57,905 bases of DNA from Terrimicrobiaceae bacterium (GCA_021463905.1 JAJTZA010000014.1:1-57905), one strand, 5' to 3'. Positions 1 through 9,157 are shown, counted from the first letter of the stretch. Program-made: numbers and translations. The notes: generated by a model from the letters alone, not told the origin.

Positions 1-370
1 CAGTGGGCCACCGCCCAGTTGGAAGAGTATCTGCGCAAGGGATTCGTCATGGACGACGAACGCCTCAAGAACCCGCCGGGACCGGACGTACCAGATTACT
101 TCGACGAGTTGCTGGAGCGCATCCGCGACATCCGCGCGAGCAAACGCCGGGTGTATTTGCGGGTCCGGGAGATTCTGGCCCTCGCAGCGGATTACGCGCC
201 CGAGGAGAAGGAGACGCAGGCGGTCTTTCAGGTCGTGCAAAACAAGCTGCACTTTGCCGCGACCGGCAAGACGGCCCCGGAACTGATCGCCGGTCGCGCC
301 GACGCCGGGAAAGCCAACATGGGGCTGACGGCATGGAAGGGTGGCGTCGACCGCAAAGGGGCCAACACCC
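1..370 (+). pseudogene. RhuM-family protein fragment, cut at both ends
   Basis: The reading frame is open from base 1, so the 5' end lies outside the window. The translation (WATAQLEEYLRKGF, then VREILALAADY, then FQVVQNKLHFAATGKTA and NMGLTAWKG) matches my memory of the RhuM/virulence-associated family, whose members often sit in restriction-modification and genomic islands. The match stops near base 355. The frame then runs through unrelated codons to a stop at 453, so the usual C-terminal part is missing. The next gene fragment begins at 371. I read this as a deletion remnant of an island gene and not a working protein. The biochemical role of RhuM proteins is not known. Confidence 0.7.
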
Positions 371-532
371 ATGAGCACCACATTCGACAGCACCCAGCGA
401 TCTTTGCAGGAGTTCCTGCGCGATGTTCACTCCGGCAAGCTGAAAGAGGCTGAACCAATGGCAATGAGAGAGAAGAAATGGATTGCTGGTTTTCGCTGCG
501 CAGGAAGCCGACAGGCAACTGGCTCGTTTTAA
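371..532 (+). pseudogene. N-terminal scrap of a DUF262 (GmrSD-like) protein
   Basis: An ATG at 371 opens a frame reading MSTTFDSTQRSLQEFLRDVHSGKLK. This is how DUF262 proteins commonly begin, just before their conserved LPDFQRGW segment. Here that segment is absent: after about base 445 the frame reads an unrelated EAEPMAMREKKW sequence and stops at 532. Some DUF262 proteins are nucleases of type IV restriction systems (GmrSD). With only about 25 recognisable residues the fragment cannot be functional. It lies directly after the RhuM fragment, so two truncated genes share about 450 bases. The assignment rests on a short match and is moderate. Confidence 0.5.
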
Positions 533-1377
533 GCGTGGCTGTTGGTATCCGTGGTGTGCTGAGGTTCGGCGCGTGTGGCGGCGCGATGGTCTGCCGGGTC
601 GTCGTTGGGTGTGGATGGGCGGACGATCTCATAGGCCCGCAGGATTGCAGCGTGGCGATTGCCCACTCCGAATTTGTCAAAAATCGCGGCCACATGTCCT
701 TTGACGGTGGTCAGCGAAATCCCCAAAATGATGGAAATTTCGGAGTTGGATTTTCCGAGGAGGAGTAAGGCCAGGACGTCGGCCTGGCGGTGGGAGAATC
801 CGGCCCGCTCAAAAATTTCCGTTTCCACAGGGGTTTCACCAAGAGGGGGTGAGGCCAGCAGGCTTGCCAAACGATGCGCATTGTCGAAGAGCGGCTGGAG
901 CACCTCCATCCGACAGCGGAATGAGCGATCAAACGTCTTGCCGTCACGCTTTTCCATTCCAAGAAAAAACACCATTTCGTCATCGGAGGGCAGCAACATG
1001 GCCGCGTGATCCGATATCCCCGCCACCCGGAACCCTTCCTGGTAGATGGCCGACTGATAAAATTCCTCATCGCTGAGGAAATCGGATCGAAAAAACGGTT
1101 TGCCATTATTGACGGTCGGGTCGCAATTGAAACAGGGAAAGTCGGCCATGTGTTTCCCAAATCCCTCCAGCCCGGGAGCCATCTCCGGCAGGAACGGTTC
1201 AAACACGACTTCAAGCTGCCGCGTGGCCGGTGTGAAAGAAACGAAAGAGACCTGTTGGCAATCCAGTGTTGCACAGAGAATGTCCGCCACACGCCTTCGG
1301 AAGCTCGCCGGAGCCAAACCCGGAGCAAAAAGCGCCCGCATGTGAAGCGCAAGTGAGGACATCGCAAGACAGGACAT
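529..1377 (-). CDS. LuxR-type transcriptional regulator
   Basis: This 282-residue protein has a C-terminal LuxR/GerE helix-turn-helix at about residues 190-255, with the typical AGFSHRQADVLALLLLGKSN and ISLTTVKGHVAAIFDKFGV segments. The N-terminal 170 residues look like a folded sensory region but match no receiver domain: there is no phospho-acceptor Asp pattern. The input is therefore unknown. Met codons at residues 1, 6 and 13 are all possible starts. The C-terminus carries a polar tail of about 30 residues that runs into the decayed island at 1-532 and may have been gained when that region was rearranged. It may regulate the minus-strand genes to its right, but nothing in the sequence shows this. 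Confidence 0.8.
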   Translation of the reverse strand: MSCLAMSSLALHMRALFAPGLAPASFRRRVADILCATLDCQQVSFVSFTPATRQLEVVFEPFLPEMAPGLEGFGKHMADFPCFNCDPTVNNGKPFFRSDFLSDEEFYQSAIYQEGFRVAGISDHAAMLLPSDDEMVFFLGMEKRDGKTFDRSFRCRMEVLQPLFDNAHRLASLLASPPLGETPVETEIFERAGFSHRQADVLALLLLGKSNSEISIILGISLTTVKGHVAAIFDKFGVGNRHAAILRAYEIVRPSTPNDDPADHRAATRAEPQHTTDTNSHA

Positions 1378-1382
1378 GAACC

Positions 1383-1404
1383 AAAAAGTCCTGATTTTTA
1401 TCAG
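1383..1404 (-). terminator. Possible intrinsic terminator after the deacetylase gene
   Basis: On the minus strand, CTGATAAAAATCAG forms a 5-bp stem and is followed by GACTTTTT. It lies 43 bases beyond the stop of the deacetylase-like gene and just before the LuxR start codon. The stem is short and AT-rich, so the call is weak. Confidence 0.35.
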
Positions 1405-1446
1405 CCTGTCAAGCCGGCAGCTCCAAAGCGCGATTTTACGGATGGT

Positions 1447-2397
1447 TCAGCCCGCCAGGGCTTTGACATGGGCCACGGCCGCCGAGGCGAGCGCGGCGGG
1501 ATTGTAGCCGCCCTCGAGGACCGAGACGATGCGTCCGGCACACCACGTTTCCGCAAGAGCAACGCTGCGACGGGTCAATTCGGCGTAAGTCTTATCCGTC
1601 CACTGCAGCCCGCCGATCGGATCGTTCTGATGAGCGTCAAAACCGGCGGAAATGAGAAAAAACTCCGGCTGAAAATCCGCCACAGCGGGCGCGATTTTTT
1701 TATCCCACGCGAGAAGGGCCTCCCTGCCTCCCGAGTTTTGCGGGAGCGGGAGGTTGAGAGTTGCTCCGGCTCCTGCGCCTTGCCCCTGTTCCCCGGCGGC
1801 ACCGGTGAACGGATAAATGCCGTGTTCATGCAATGAGATATAAAAGACATCCGGATCTTCCCGGAAAATGGCTTCGGTGCCATTGCCGTGGTGGACGTCC
1901 CAATCCACGATGACCACGCGCTGGCGGCCGTGGTGGATTTGCAGGTATCGGGCTGCGACGGCCACATGGTTAAAAATGCAAAATCCCATACCGAGGTCGG
2001 ATGTGGCGTGGTGCCCGGGCGGACGGACGGCACAAAAGGCCGAGGCCACCTCCCCCCGCATGACAAAATCTGTGGCGCTCAACACTGCTCCGCAGGCTTC
2101 GAGGGCGACGTCGTAACTCTCCGGGCAGAGGGGCGTATCGCCAGTACGAAGCTGATCGGCAAAGTTTTCGGCATCCTGACGCACGACATCCAAGTACCAG
2201 GAGGCGTGCGCCAGCAGGACTTCCTCGGTCGTGGCGATGCGTCCCGGGATTTTGACAAATGACGGCGGTAAATCCTCCAGTGCAGCACACAGCGCGCGGT
2301 AACGCGTGGCAGATTCCGGGTGGAACGGCCCGGTGTCGTGCCGCTCATAGCGGGCGTCAAAGTGGATGCCGGGCTGACGGTTTTTTTTGGTGCTCAT
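1447..2397 (-). CDS. Histone deacetylase family hydrolase (AcuC/HDAC-like)
   Basis: This 316-residue protein has the full arginase/deacetylase fold signature. The paired histidines are in RPPGHHA, the zinc ligands in DWDVHHGNGT and SAGFDAH, and the C-terminal glycine-rich loop is LEGGYN. Bacterial members remove acyl groups from lysines, polyamines or small amides, and AcuC acts on acetyl-CoA synthetase. The start codon overlaps the stop of the upstream gene by 4 bp (ATGA). That upstream gene carries an acetyltransferase domain, so an acetylation/deacetylation pair is plausible. The true substrate cannot be read from sequence. Confidence 0.88.
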   Translation of the reverse strand: MSTKKNRQPGIHFDARYERHDTGPFHPESATRYRALCAALEDLPPSFVKIPGRIATTEEVLLAHASWYLDVVRQDAENFADQLRTGDTPLCPESYDVALEACGAVLSATDFVMRGEVASAFCAVRPPGHHATSDLGMGFCIFNHVAVAARYLQIHHGRQRVVIVDWDVHHGNGTEAIFREDPDVFYISLHEHGIYPFTGAAGEQGQGAGAGATLNLPLPQNSGGREALLAWDKKIAPAVADFQPEFFLISAGFDAHQNDPIGGLQWTDKTYAELTRRSVALAETWCAGRIVSVLEGGYNPAALASAAVAHVKALAG

Positions 2398-4274
2398 TCC
2401 GGACAGAGGATCCGTTTCTTTTTCAAAAATTGTCTGCGGGATTGCAGGATGCCGACCAGCGGGATGCGGAACTCCTCCTCTCCATCCTCAGCGGTCGCGC
2501 TCCGCCCGCCCACCGCACGGAAGAGTTTTTTCATCGCATAATTTTCGGAAAGCACATTAGCCCAGAAGGTCTTCACCTGGCGTTTGTGGGCGACCTGCGC
2601 GAGTTTCCCCAGGAGGAACCCCCCCATGCCGAGATGTCGGAACTCCTCGTGGACAACAAAGGCGACCTCGGCGGATTGTCCGTCGGGGTCGAGGTAATAG
2701 CGTCCGATGGCCCGGAGTTCCTGACGTCCATGCGCTTCCTCAAACAGTCCGAAGGCCAAATCCTTTCGTTGGTCCACAGCCACCAGTTTGTAAGCCGATT
2801 CGCCGGTCATGCGGTTGCGGCGGTAGCCGTAGCGCAGCCGGACGGTTTCCTCATCATGCGAATAAAAGAACTCCTGAATCGAGCGCATGTCGCTCGGTGA
2901 CAAGGGTCGGAGCAAAAACCGCTGTTTGTGGAATTGAATCCATGCGCTCTCGATTCCATCGTCCGAGACCAGGGGGGCAGGCGGCGGTGTGGTAAAGTAT
3001 TTGGGCAACCAGCCCTTCTCTCGTGCGCCGGCCAGCAGGCCCTCGCGGTGATCCGGGTGGGCGATTTCCACCAATCGCGCCACGCGCTCACGGATGCTCC
3101 GTCCGTGCAGGCTGGCCACTCCATACTCGGTGACCACATAGTGAACGTCGCCGCGTCCGGTGCAGACCCCGCTGCCAACCTCGAGATCCGCGACAATACG
3201 CGAATGACCGCCTTCATCGGATGTCGAAGTGAGTGCGATGATTGGACGCCCCTCTTTGCTGCGCCCTGCTCCACGCACAAAATCCTGCAAGGCGCCGATG
3301 CCTCCATAAAAGCGATGCCCGCTTGAATCCCGCACCACCTGTCCGGTGAGGTCAATCTCGCGCGCTCCATTGATCGAAACCATCCGGTCATTCCGGGCAA
3401 TGCGGCCCGGGTGGTAAACCCACTCGCTGGAGTGCATCTCGAAGTCAGCATTCTCATGGACAAACCGGTAGAGCCTGCGACTGCCCATCACATGGCTGGC
3501 AATGATTTTTCCAGGGCGAAAGGATTTTCTCGTTCCATCGGCGGCTCCGCATTGCACCAGCTCCATCAGCGCATCGTTAAACAATCCGGTGTGGATGCCC
3601 AGGTGATGGTGATTTTTGAGGGCACGGGCCACGGCGTGGGGTGTGTTGCCCAGCCCAAGCTGAAGGGTGGCACCGTCTTCGATCAACTGCGCGGCATAAC
3701 GTCCGATCCGGGTGTGGCGGTCATCGGTCTCCGGCTTCTTGGCCTCGGGAAGGTCGGCCACGCACTCAATCGCAAACGCGATCTTGCGCACAGATATTCT
3801 GGAATCGCCGTGGGTTCTCGGCATCTTCGGATTCATCTGCGCCACCACCACCCGCGCACAATCCACCGCAGAGCGCACCACATCCACGCTAACCCCCAGC
3901 GAACAGTAGCCATCCGCATCCGGCGGACTCACCTGGATCAGGGCCACATCCAAAGGCAGGGGGCCGCAGCGAAACAGCGAGGCCACCTCGGAAAGCGGGC
4001 AGGGCGTGTAATCGGCCTGACCGCGCTCAACGGCTTCGCGCAAGGGACGGGTGAGAAAGAACGAGTTGGTGCGGAGTACACCATCATACCGGACATCAAT
4101 CCAGGGTGATTCCCCCAGTCCATAAATGTGGACGATCTCCACGTCCTTGAACTGCTCCGCAGAAGCAAGAAACGAATCCACCAGCGCAAAGGGCACAGAA
4201 GCACCCCCGCCGATAAACACCCGCCCTCCAGGCGGGACAATGCGTGACCAGTCTTCGGGTGAAAGCATTTTCAT
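2394..4274 (-). CDS. Acetyl-CoA hydrolase/CoA-transferase fused to a GNAT acetyltransferase
   Basis: Residues 1 to about 440 form an acetyl-CoA hydrolase/4-hydroxybutyrate CoA-transferase. Recognisable segments are VFIGGGASVPFALVD near the start, QLGLGNTPHAVARAL in the middle, NGAREIDLTGQV carrying the likely catalytic Glu region, and VVTEYGVASLHGRSIRERV near the end. Residues about 465-610 are a GNAT domain (LRPLSPSDMRSIQEFFYSHDE, then FVVHEEFRHLGMGGFLL as the acetyl-CoA loop). This fusion is a known architecture in bacteria. It is translationally coupled to the downstream deacetylase-like gene. Possible roles are acetate or acyl-CoA handling with lysine acylation control; the acyl group is unknown. 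Confidence 0.87.
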   Translation of the reverse strand: MKMLSPEDWSRIVPPGGRVFIGGGASVPFALVDSFLASAEQFKDVEIVHIYGLGESPWIDVRYDGVLRTNSFFLTRPLREAVERGQADYTPCPLSEVASLFRCGPLPLDVALIQVSPPDADGYCSLGVSVDVVRSAVDCARVVVAQMNPKMPRTHGDSRISVRKIAFAIECVADLPEAKKPETDDRHTRIGRYAAQLIEDGATLQLGLGNTPHAVARALKNHHHLGIHTGLFNDALMELVQCGAADGTRKSFRPGKIIASHVMGSRRLYRFVHENADFEMHSSEWVYHPGRIARNDRMVSINGAREIDLTGQVVRDSSGHRFYGGIGALQDFVRGAGRSKEGRPIIALTSTSDEGGHSRIVADLEVGSGVCTGRGDVHYVVTEYGVASLHGRSIRERVARLVEIAHPDHREGLLAGAREKGWLPKYFTTPPPAPLVSDDGIESAWIQFHKQRFLLRPLSPSDMRSIQEFFYSHDEETVRLRYGYRRNRMTGESAYKLVAVDQRKDLAFGLFEEAHGRQELRAIGRYYLDPDGQSAEVAFVVHEEFRHLGMGGFLLGKLAQVAHKRQVKTFWANVLSENYAMKKLFRAVGGRSATAEDGEEEFRIPLVGILQSRRQFLKKKRILCPE

Positions 4275-4340
4275 CGCGGCGAAAAAATCCCGATCAAGTG
4301 TGGCCGGTTCCCTCCGTTTTGGAAAGGAAAGTACGGTGGT

Positions 4341-7300
4341 TCACGTGCGCGCGGGGGCGGCGCATTCCTCATCCAGGCGCGCATAGTGAAACCAATGCGA
4401 AGGCGCGGCTGCGAAGGCCGGCACCAGAGCGGAGGCAATTTCCCGTGTGAAGTGTTCGAGAGTCGCGCGTTTTCCGGACTCCAGCCATCGCGGCTCGATC
4501 CAGGCCAACGCCTCCATCCGAAACTTTCCGTCGGGCTGTCTCGAAGCCGCCACAGGAATGATCGGACATTTCCCCAAAAGAGCCAGCAGAACCGGGCCGG
4601 TGGAAAAAGGCATCTCCCCGTGCGGCAATGGAACAACCACGGCATTTTCATCATGGGGACGATCAGCCACCGAGGCGACAAATGCCCCTTCATTCAATCG
4701 CCGAACGATTTCCACGGCAGAGAATGAGCTGTTGCCCACCACGAGCGTTTCCACCCCCCAACGGGCGCGAAACGCGGCCCGCCACCCGGTCAGTTCCTCA
4801 GTAGGCTCGGGCAGGGTCAGCGCCACCACAGGAAAACCCATCTGTGCCATCATCAGACCGCCAATTTCAAAAAACCCAAAATGGCCGCTGACCAAAATGC
4901 ACCCTCTTCCTTCACTGCGTGCACGATCCAGGAGATCCAATCCGCAACGCTGACCGATCAGCGCGGTTACATCAGAGGGTTTCTCGAGCTGAGCCAGTCT
5001 CCCGTAGAGAGAAAAGCATTCCGCCTGGTTGATGAAGAGCTGGCATGCGGTTCTGAAGGTGGCGGATTGGGGGTCGAGCAAGGCCAGGTTGTGCCGCACC
5101 GCTTTGAGGGTTGCGGGGTGGGTGAGAGCATAAAACAAGCCGAGAGTGCGGGAGACCACCCATGCGCCCGGAGCCCCAAAAACCTTCCAACAAAAAAGGA
5201 TCCACTCGAAGCTTCCGCGCTGATACAGCCGCCGGTAGAACGCTCTCTCGCGGTAGTCCGCCGTCCGACCCAGCAGGTAAAGCGGCGGCAGGAGAATCAG
5301 ACACGCGAAGACGGCGGCAATCACCCCCAAGTCCATCACCAACCCAAAGTTTTGCAGCGCGGGCTGGCCGGTCAACATGGGCGCTCCAAAACCGATGCAG
5401 GCACTCAGGCCGGTGAGGAGCACTGGTGCCGCCAGATGATCGTATGTGGTCCGCAGGTCGCCATGCTGGTGCTCGAGCGCGAGAAGAATATGCAGGCTGT
5501 AATCCACCACCAGCCCGAAGAGCAGGGGCATGCTAATCAGGGAAATCGGCGTCAACCGCGCACCCGTCACCCGAAGCAGACCGATAAACAGCGAGAGGGA
5601 GAGAGCCAGGGCGAGGAGATTGAGAGCCACCAGTCGGGCGGAGCGGTGGACGAGGAAGCAGAGCACGACAATCCCCCCGAGGATGGCAAGGCCCAATGTC
5701 CCAAAGTCCTGTTGAGCGATTGAGGTGACTTCGCTGGTGAGCGAGACCCAGCTTACCGGAAGGACCTCGACATTGCGGATGCTGGTTTCGAGTCCATCCG
5801 GAGGCACCGGCCGCTGAGCCGCACCGGAGACCCTGACCACAGCAAACACTCCACGCGCGTCACGGCCCGCCATCGTGGAGGTCACATCAGCAATGGCGGC
5901 AAAGGGGTCTTTCTCGCCGCGTTTGAGAGCATCGAGGGTGGCGGCCAGTTGGAGGGTCGGGCCGGACCATTCCTCGCCCAGGTTTGCGGCGGTGAAGGCA
6001 CCCTGCAGGGTGCGGACGCTCTCCGGTGGCCAGAGGGCGATGTTTTGGGTGGCGTTGGTTTCGCTGGGCACCCGCCATGCCGGATTGGCCGCAGCAGGGT
6101 TCACCTTGTGAGCCAGCACCGTGGCCGCCTCGCGAAGCGCATCAAAGGAAGGCCCGCGCAGCAGATACACAGCGTCCCCCTCCGACGGGTCCACGGTTGA
6201 GAGCCACTGCTGGCCGGTAAAGGCGTCACTGCCCACCGGTCGGAGCGCGGAAAGATCGGGATTGTAGAGCCGGTCGTGTCGCGCCCACGGACGCGTCGCC
6301 ACTCCGGCCAACAACGCGACCAGCGCAAACACGACCAACCCGGCACGGTGACGCATGATCCAACGCGAGGCGCGTCCACTCGCCCGAAAAATCACGGGGG
6401 GGGCGTTGGGAGGATTGGCTCGCAACACATCCCGCAGGAGCCATGTGGCAAAAAGCGCGGATGTGAGCAATCCGACGCCGACCAATACGGCGAGCTGGCG
6501 GAGAGCGGGGAAGGAGGAAAATGCCAGCAGGAGGAACGAGAAGGCGGTGACGATGGCGCTGAACCAGATGCTGCGTCGCAGCGTGCGCCAGACGCCCCTG
6601 TCCCCGCGGTGCGGCGCCGCGAAGTGGTGATAAACGAGGATGCTGTAGTCCATGCTCACGCCGAGGAGGATCGAGGCAAAACCGATGCTGATGACATTGA
6701 GTCCGCCATAAAGGACGAGCGCCACCGCGATGCCACTGAGCATGGCCAGCACTTGAAAAAACATGATCCACCCGAGGGGGCGCAGGGTTCGGTAAAACGC
6801 ATAGAATGTGCCCGCCAGCAATATCATGGCCGTAGCCACCATCAGAAGCATGTCGCCGCGCATCCGGCGGGAAATCTCCGCATGAAACACCGGAGCACCG
6901 GTCAGCAACACCTTCCCTCGATCCGATTTCTCCAATGCCGCATCCAGGGAGGACTGCAGTCCACCCACGAACGCGTTCGCTTGGGATGTGGTCGCCAGCG
7001 GGTGATCGGGGCTGATGCGCAGGAAGCCGGCGGATTCCGGCATCCCGCTGGTGGTTTCGGTGTCATCGGTTTCCGGGAGCAGGCCGAGCGGGTCAAACTG
7101 CATCTGGAGGATTTCCGCAGGGTCCACGGCTCCGGACAGCCGCGAGGGGATGCTCGAAAGCCGTTCGTACGCCTGCCCGGGACTCACGGCCTCCGCAACC
7201 GGCGAAAAAATCTCCGGGGGCGCATTGATCAAAACCCATGCGGCAAACGCGCCAAGGTTTTGCATAAAGGTCTCCTGGGGTGCAACCACCTTCCGGACAC

Positions 7301-7565
7301 CCTGGGTGGACGCAAGCGCGGTGCGCGCTGTTTCCAGGAGCTGTGCCCGCTCCGTGACAGGCAGCGAGGGATCCGCCACCGCAAAAACATCATCTTCACC
7401 AATCGCCAGCCCGGTGAATTCGATGATGCCCCGCACGCTGGGTAGGGAGGGAGGCAGCGTGGGAAGCAGCTCGGTTTGCAATTTCGCCGTGGTCGCCCCC
7501 CAAATGCCCACGACAATCACAACGGCCAAAAAGGCGGCGGTCAGAGGCGTGCGGAGCAGGATCAT
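4341..7565 (-). CDS. MMPL/RND-type exporter fused to an LpxL-like acyltransferase
   Basis: The 1074-residue product begins with a membrane segment (residues about 7-25) and a periplasmic loop, then carries two sets of hydrophobic helices typical of the MMPL/RND superfamily, for example GVSMDYSILVYHH and LLFGLVVDYSLHILLALEH. From about residue 780 it changes to an LpxL/HtrB-type acyltransferase with the HX4E active site in SGHFGFFE and a later VADRPHDENA segment. Such fusions occur in aryl-polyene and related lipid clusters. The next genes upstream are a flavoprotein (25-bp gap) and an acyl carrier protein. The likely job is transfer and export of an acylated lipid. No ketosynthase is present here. 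Confidence 0.85.
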   Translation of the reverse strand: MILLRTPLTAAFLAVVIVVGIWGATTAKLQTELLPTLPPSLPSVRGIIEFTGLAIGEDDVFAVADPSLPVTERAQLLETARTALASTQGVRKVVAPQETFMQNLGAFAAWVLINAPPEIFSPVAEAVSPGQAYERLSSIPSRLSGAVDPAEILQMQFDPLGLLPETDDTETTSGMPESAGFLRISPDHPLATTSQANAFVGGLQSSLDAALEKSDRGKVLLTGAPVFHAEISRRMRGDMLLMVATAMILLAGTFYAFYRTLRPLGWIMFFQVLAMLSGIAVALVLYGGLNVISIGFASILLGVSMDYSILVYHHFAAPHRGDRGVWRTLRRSIWFSAIVTAFSFLLLAFSSFPALRQLAVLVGVGLLTSALFATWLLRDVLRANPPNAPPVIFRASGRASRWIMRHRAGLVVFALVALLAGVATRPWARHDRLYNPDLSALRPVGSDAFTGQQWLSTVDPSEGDAVYLLRGPSFDALREAATVLAHKVNPAAANPAWRVPSETNATQNIALWPPESVRTLQGAFTAANLGEEWSGPTLQLAATLDALKRGEKDPFAAIADVTSTMAGRDARGVFAVVRVSGAAQRPVPPDGLETSIRNVEVLPVSWVSLTSEVTSIAQQDFGTLGLAILGGIVVLCFLVHRSARLVALNLLALALSLSLFIGLLRVTGARLTPISLISMPLLFGLVVDYSLHILLALEHQHGDLRTTYDHLAAPVLLTGLSACIGFGAPMLTGQPALQNFGLVMDLGVIAAVFACLILLPPLYLLGRTADYRERAFYRRLYQRGSFEWILFCWKVFGAPGAWVVSRTLGLFYALTHPATLKAVRHNLALLDPQSATFRTACQLFINQAECFSLYGRLAQLEKPSDVTALIGQRCGLDLLDRARSEGRGCILVSGHFGFFEIGGLMMAQMGFPVVALTLPEPTEELTGWRAAFRARWGVETLVVGNSSFSAVEIVRRLNEGAFVASVADRPHDENAVVVPLPHGEMPFSTGPVLLALLGKCPIIPVAASRQPDGKFRMEALAWIEPRWLESGKRATLEHFTREIASALVPAFAAAPSHWFHYARLDEECAAPART

Positions 7566-7590
7566 GCCGGCGTATTCAGGGGGTCGCCAT

Positions 7591-8877
7591 TTAACGCAGT
7601 GACCGGATCACCGGGACGATGCGGATCATTTCTTGCAGTCGGCAGAGGCAGCGGAAGACCCACAGGCGGAGGCGGTCGGCGATGCCCAGCGTTGTTTCTC
7701 CGCCGACCAGTCGCCCGATGCTTTTCGGGATACCCAGAAGCGGTGCCGGACTCATAAAGACCTCGAACCCTCCTGTGGTGTAAAAGAGGCGGATGATTTT
7801 TGAATAGTGGCGCATCCAACAGGCCATCTCCCGTGTGTAGCCGGCTTGCTCGGAGGGACTCAACGCCCGGCCACCTGCCTCGGCCTTGAGGAGTGCCCCG
7901 GCAGCGCGCAGTCCCGACTTGAACGCCAACGTCACCCCGGAAGAAAAAACCGGATCCAGAAATCCCGCCGCGTCTCCCGTTAAAAGAATCCTCGAAGCCG
8001 CAAATGAGGAAAACCTCCAACTGTAATCGCCGGTGGCCACCAGCGGCGCGACCGCGCGCGCCCGCGCCAGCCTCCGTTGCGCCTCCGATGACTCCTCCAC
8101 CACCTTGCGAAAAACCACCTCCAGTTTCTGCCTGGAGCCAGAGGCCGCTTGCGCGTTGACCATGGCAGTGGGGACAACCACCCCAACCGAGGTCCTGCCA
8201 TCCGCCAGCGGAATAAACCAGAACCAGGCCTCCCGGAGGCGGACGATGGCAATGTGACCCGCCGCTTTGCCCGTATTGCGTTCGACGCCCTCAAAGTGGC
8301 CGTAGATGGCCACCCGGCGGCTCGGCAGGGTTTGCGAGCGACGAAACCCAATGCGCGCGCCCGCGAAGGCAGAGCGACCACTCGCATCAATGACCCACCG
8401 CGCTCCGATACTCCCCTCACCCTCCAGCCCGGAATAGGTGAGCCGCATGTCCTCCGTATTGGGGTCTTTCAGCCCGGTCACCCGCGTCTGTTCGAGCACT
8501 TCACAACCCTGCTCAGCGGCGTGATCCAGCAGCAGACGGTCGAAACTGGCCCGATCCACTTGAAAGGAATACTCGCGCTCCCTGCCGAGGCTCTGCTTGA
8601 ACCAGAAGCGGTGGGTGCGCGAACCGTCCCCCGAGCAAAAATCCGCTCCATACTTGCGCAAGTAGCCGGCATTTTCGAGTTTGTCCCATACCCCCAACTC
8701 CCGGAGTGCATCATTGCCATGCGGCAGAAGGGACTCGCCAATACAAAATCGCGGGAATTTGTCTTTCTCGAAAATCGTGACCCGCAACCCCGCGCGCGCC
8801 AGCGGAATGCCCGCCGCCACCCCGGACGGACCGCCACCAATGATGGCCACATCGGTTGTTCGATGACCAGTGCCCAT
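7591..8877 (-). CDS. FAD-dependent oxidoreductase, halogenase-like
   Basis: The track ORF starts at 9006, but the first 43 residues are non-homologous. The likely start is the ATG at 8877 (MGTGHRTTDVAIIGGGPSG), 4 bases after the ACP stop codon. The product has 428 residues, an N-terminal FAD Rossmann GGGPSG, the segment FPRFCIGESLLP typical of flavin halogenase/geranylgeranyl reductase relatives, WFWFIP (a WxWxIP-type pattern seen in halogenases) and a second nucleotide motif LLTGDAAGFLDPVFSSG. Whether it halogenates cannot be decided, because reductases of the same superfamily share these motifs. Its place between an ACP and an exporter/acyltransferase suggests an ACP-bound or lipid substrate. 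Confidence 0.82.
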   Translation of the reverse strand: MGTGHRTTDVAIIGGGPSGVAAGIPLARAGLRVTIFEKDKFPRFCIGESLLPHGNDALRELGVWDKLENAGYLRKYGADFCSGDGSRTHRFWFKQSLGREREYSFQVDRASFDRLLLDHAAEQGCEVLEQTRVTGLKDPNTEDMRLTYSGLEGEGSIGARWVIDASGRSAFAGARIGFRRSQTLPSRRVAIYGHFEGVERNTGKAAGHIAIVRLREAWFWFIPLADGRTSVGVVVPTAMVNAQAASGSRQKLEVVFRKVVEESSEAQRRLARARAVAPLVATGDYSWRFSSFAASRILLTGDAAGFLDPVFSSGVTLAFKSGLRAAGALLKAEAGGRALSPSEQAGYTREMACWMRHYSKIIRLFYTTGGFEVFMSPAPLLGIPKSIGRLVGGETTLGIADRLRLWVFRCLCRLQEMIRIVPVIRSLR

Positions 8878-8881
8878 GCGG

Positions 8882-9157
8882 TTACGAGAGTTCGGGTGTT
8901 GTGCGCTGACGCAAAATATGATCGCGCAGCGTGCTAAGGCTTTGGAGGGCCTCCCGCGCCGTTGTTGCGTTGGAAATGGCCACCCCGTATTCCTTTTCCA
9001 CGGCAACGGTCATTTGGAGCGCGTCAATGGAATCCAACCCCAAGCCCTCCGGCCCAAAAAGCGGGGTCTCTTCCTCGATCTCTTCCGGGGAAACCTGCAG
9101 CATACAATTGGTCATCAGCATTTCCCTGAGACGCTCAAACGTCACGCCTTCCATCAT
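8882..9157 (-). CDS. Acyl carrier protein
   Basis: The product is about 91 residues counted from the MMEGVTFERLREML start; the ORF extends upstream to 9268 without homology. The phosphopantetheine site is the Ser in GPEGLGLDSIDALQ, followed by helix III VEKEYGVAI. The protein would carry a thioester-bound acyl or aryl chain. The flavoprotein gene starts 4 bases downstream, so the two are co-transcribed. This is probably not the housekeeping fatty-acid ACP, because no fab genes are nearby and the partners are an oxidoreductase and an MMPL-acyltransferase fusion. Confidence 0.88.
   Translation of the reverse strand: MMEGVTFERLREMLMTNCMLQVSPEEIEEETPLFGPEGLGLDSIDALQMTVAVEKEYGVAISNATTAREALQSLSTLRDHILRQRTTPELS

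Noticed and set aside
6276-7445. 389-residue plus-strand ORF
   Set aside because: It is antisense to the MMPL exporter gene and has a charged, low-complexity composition typical of a shadow frame.
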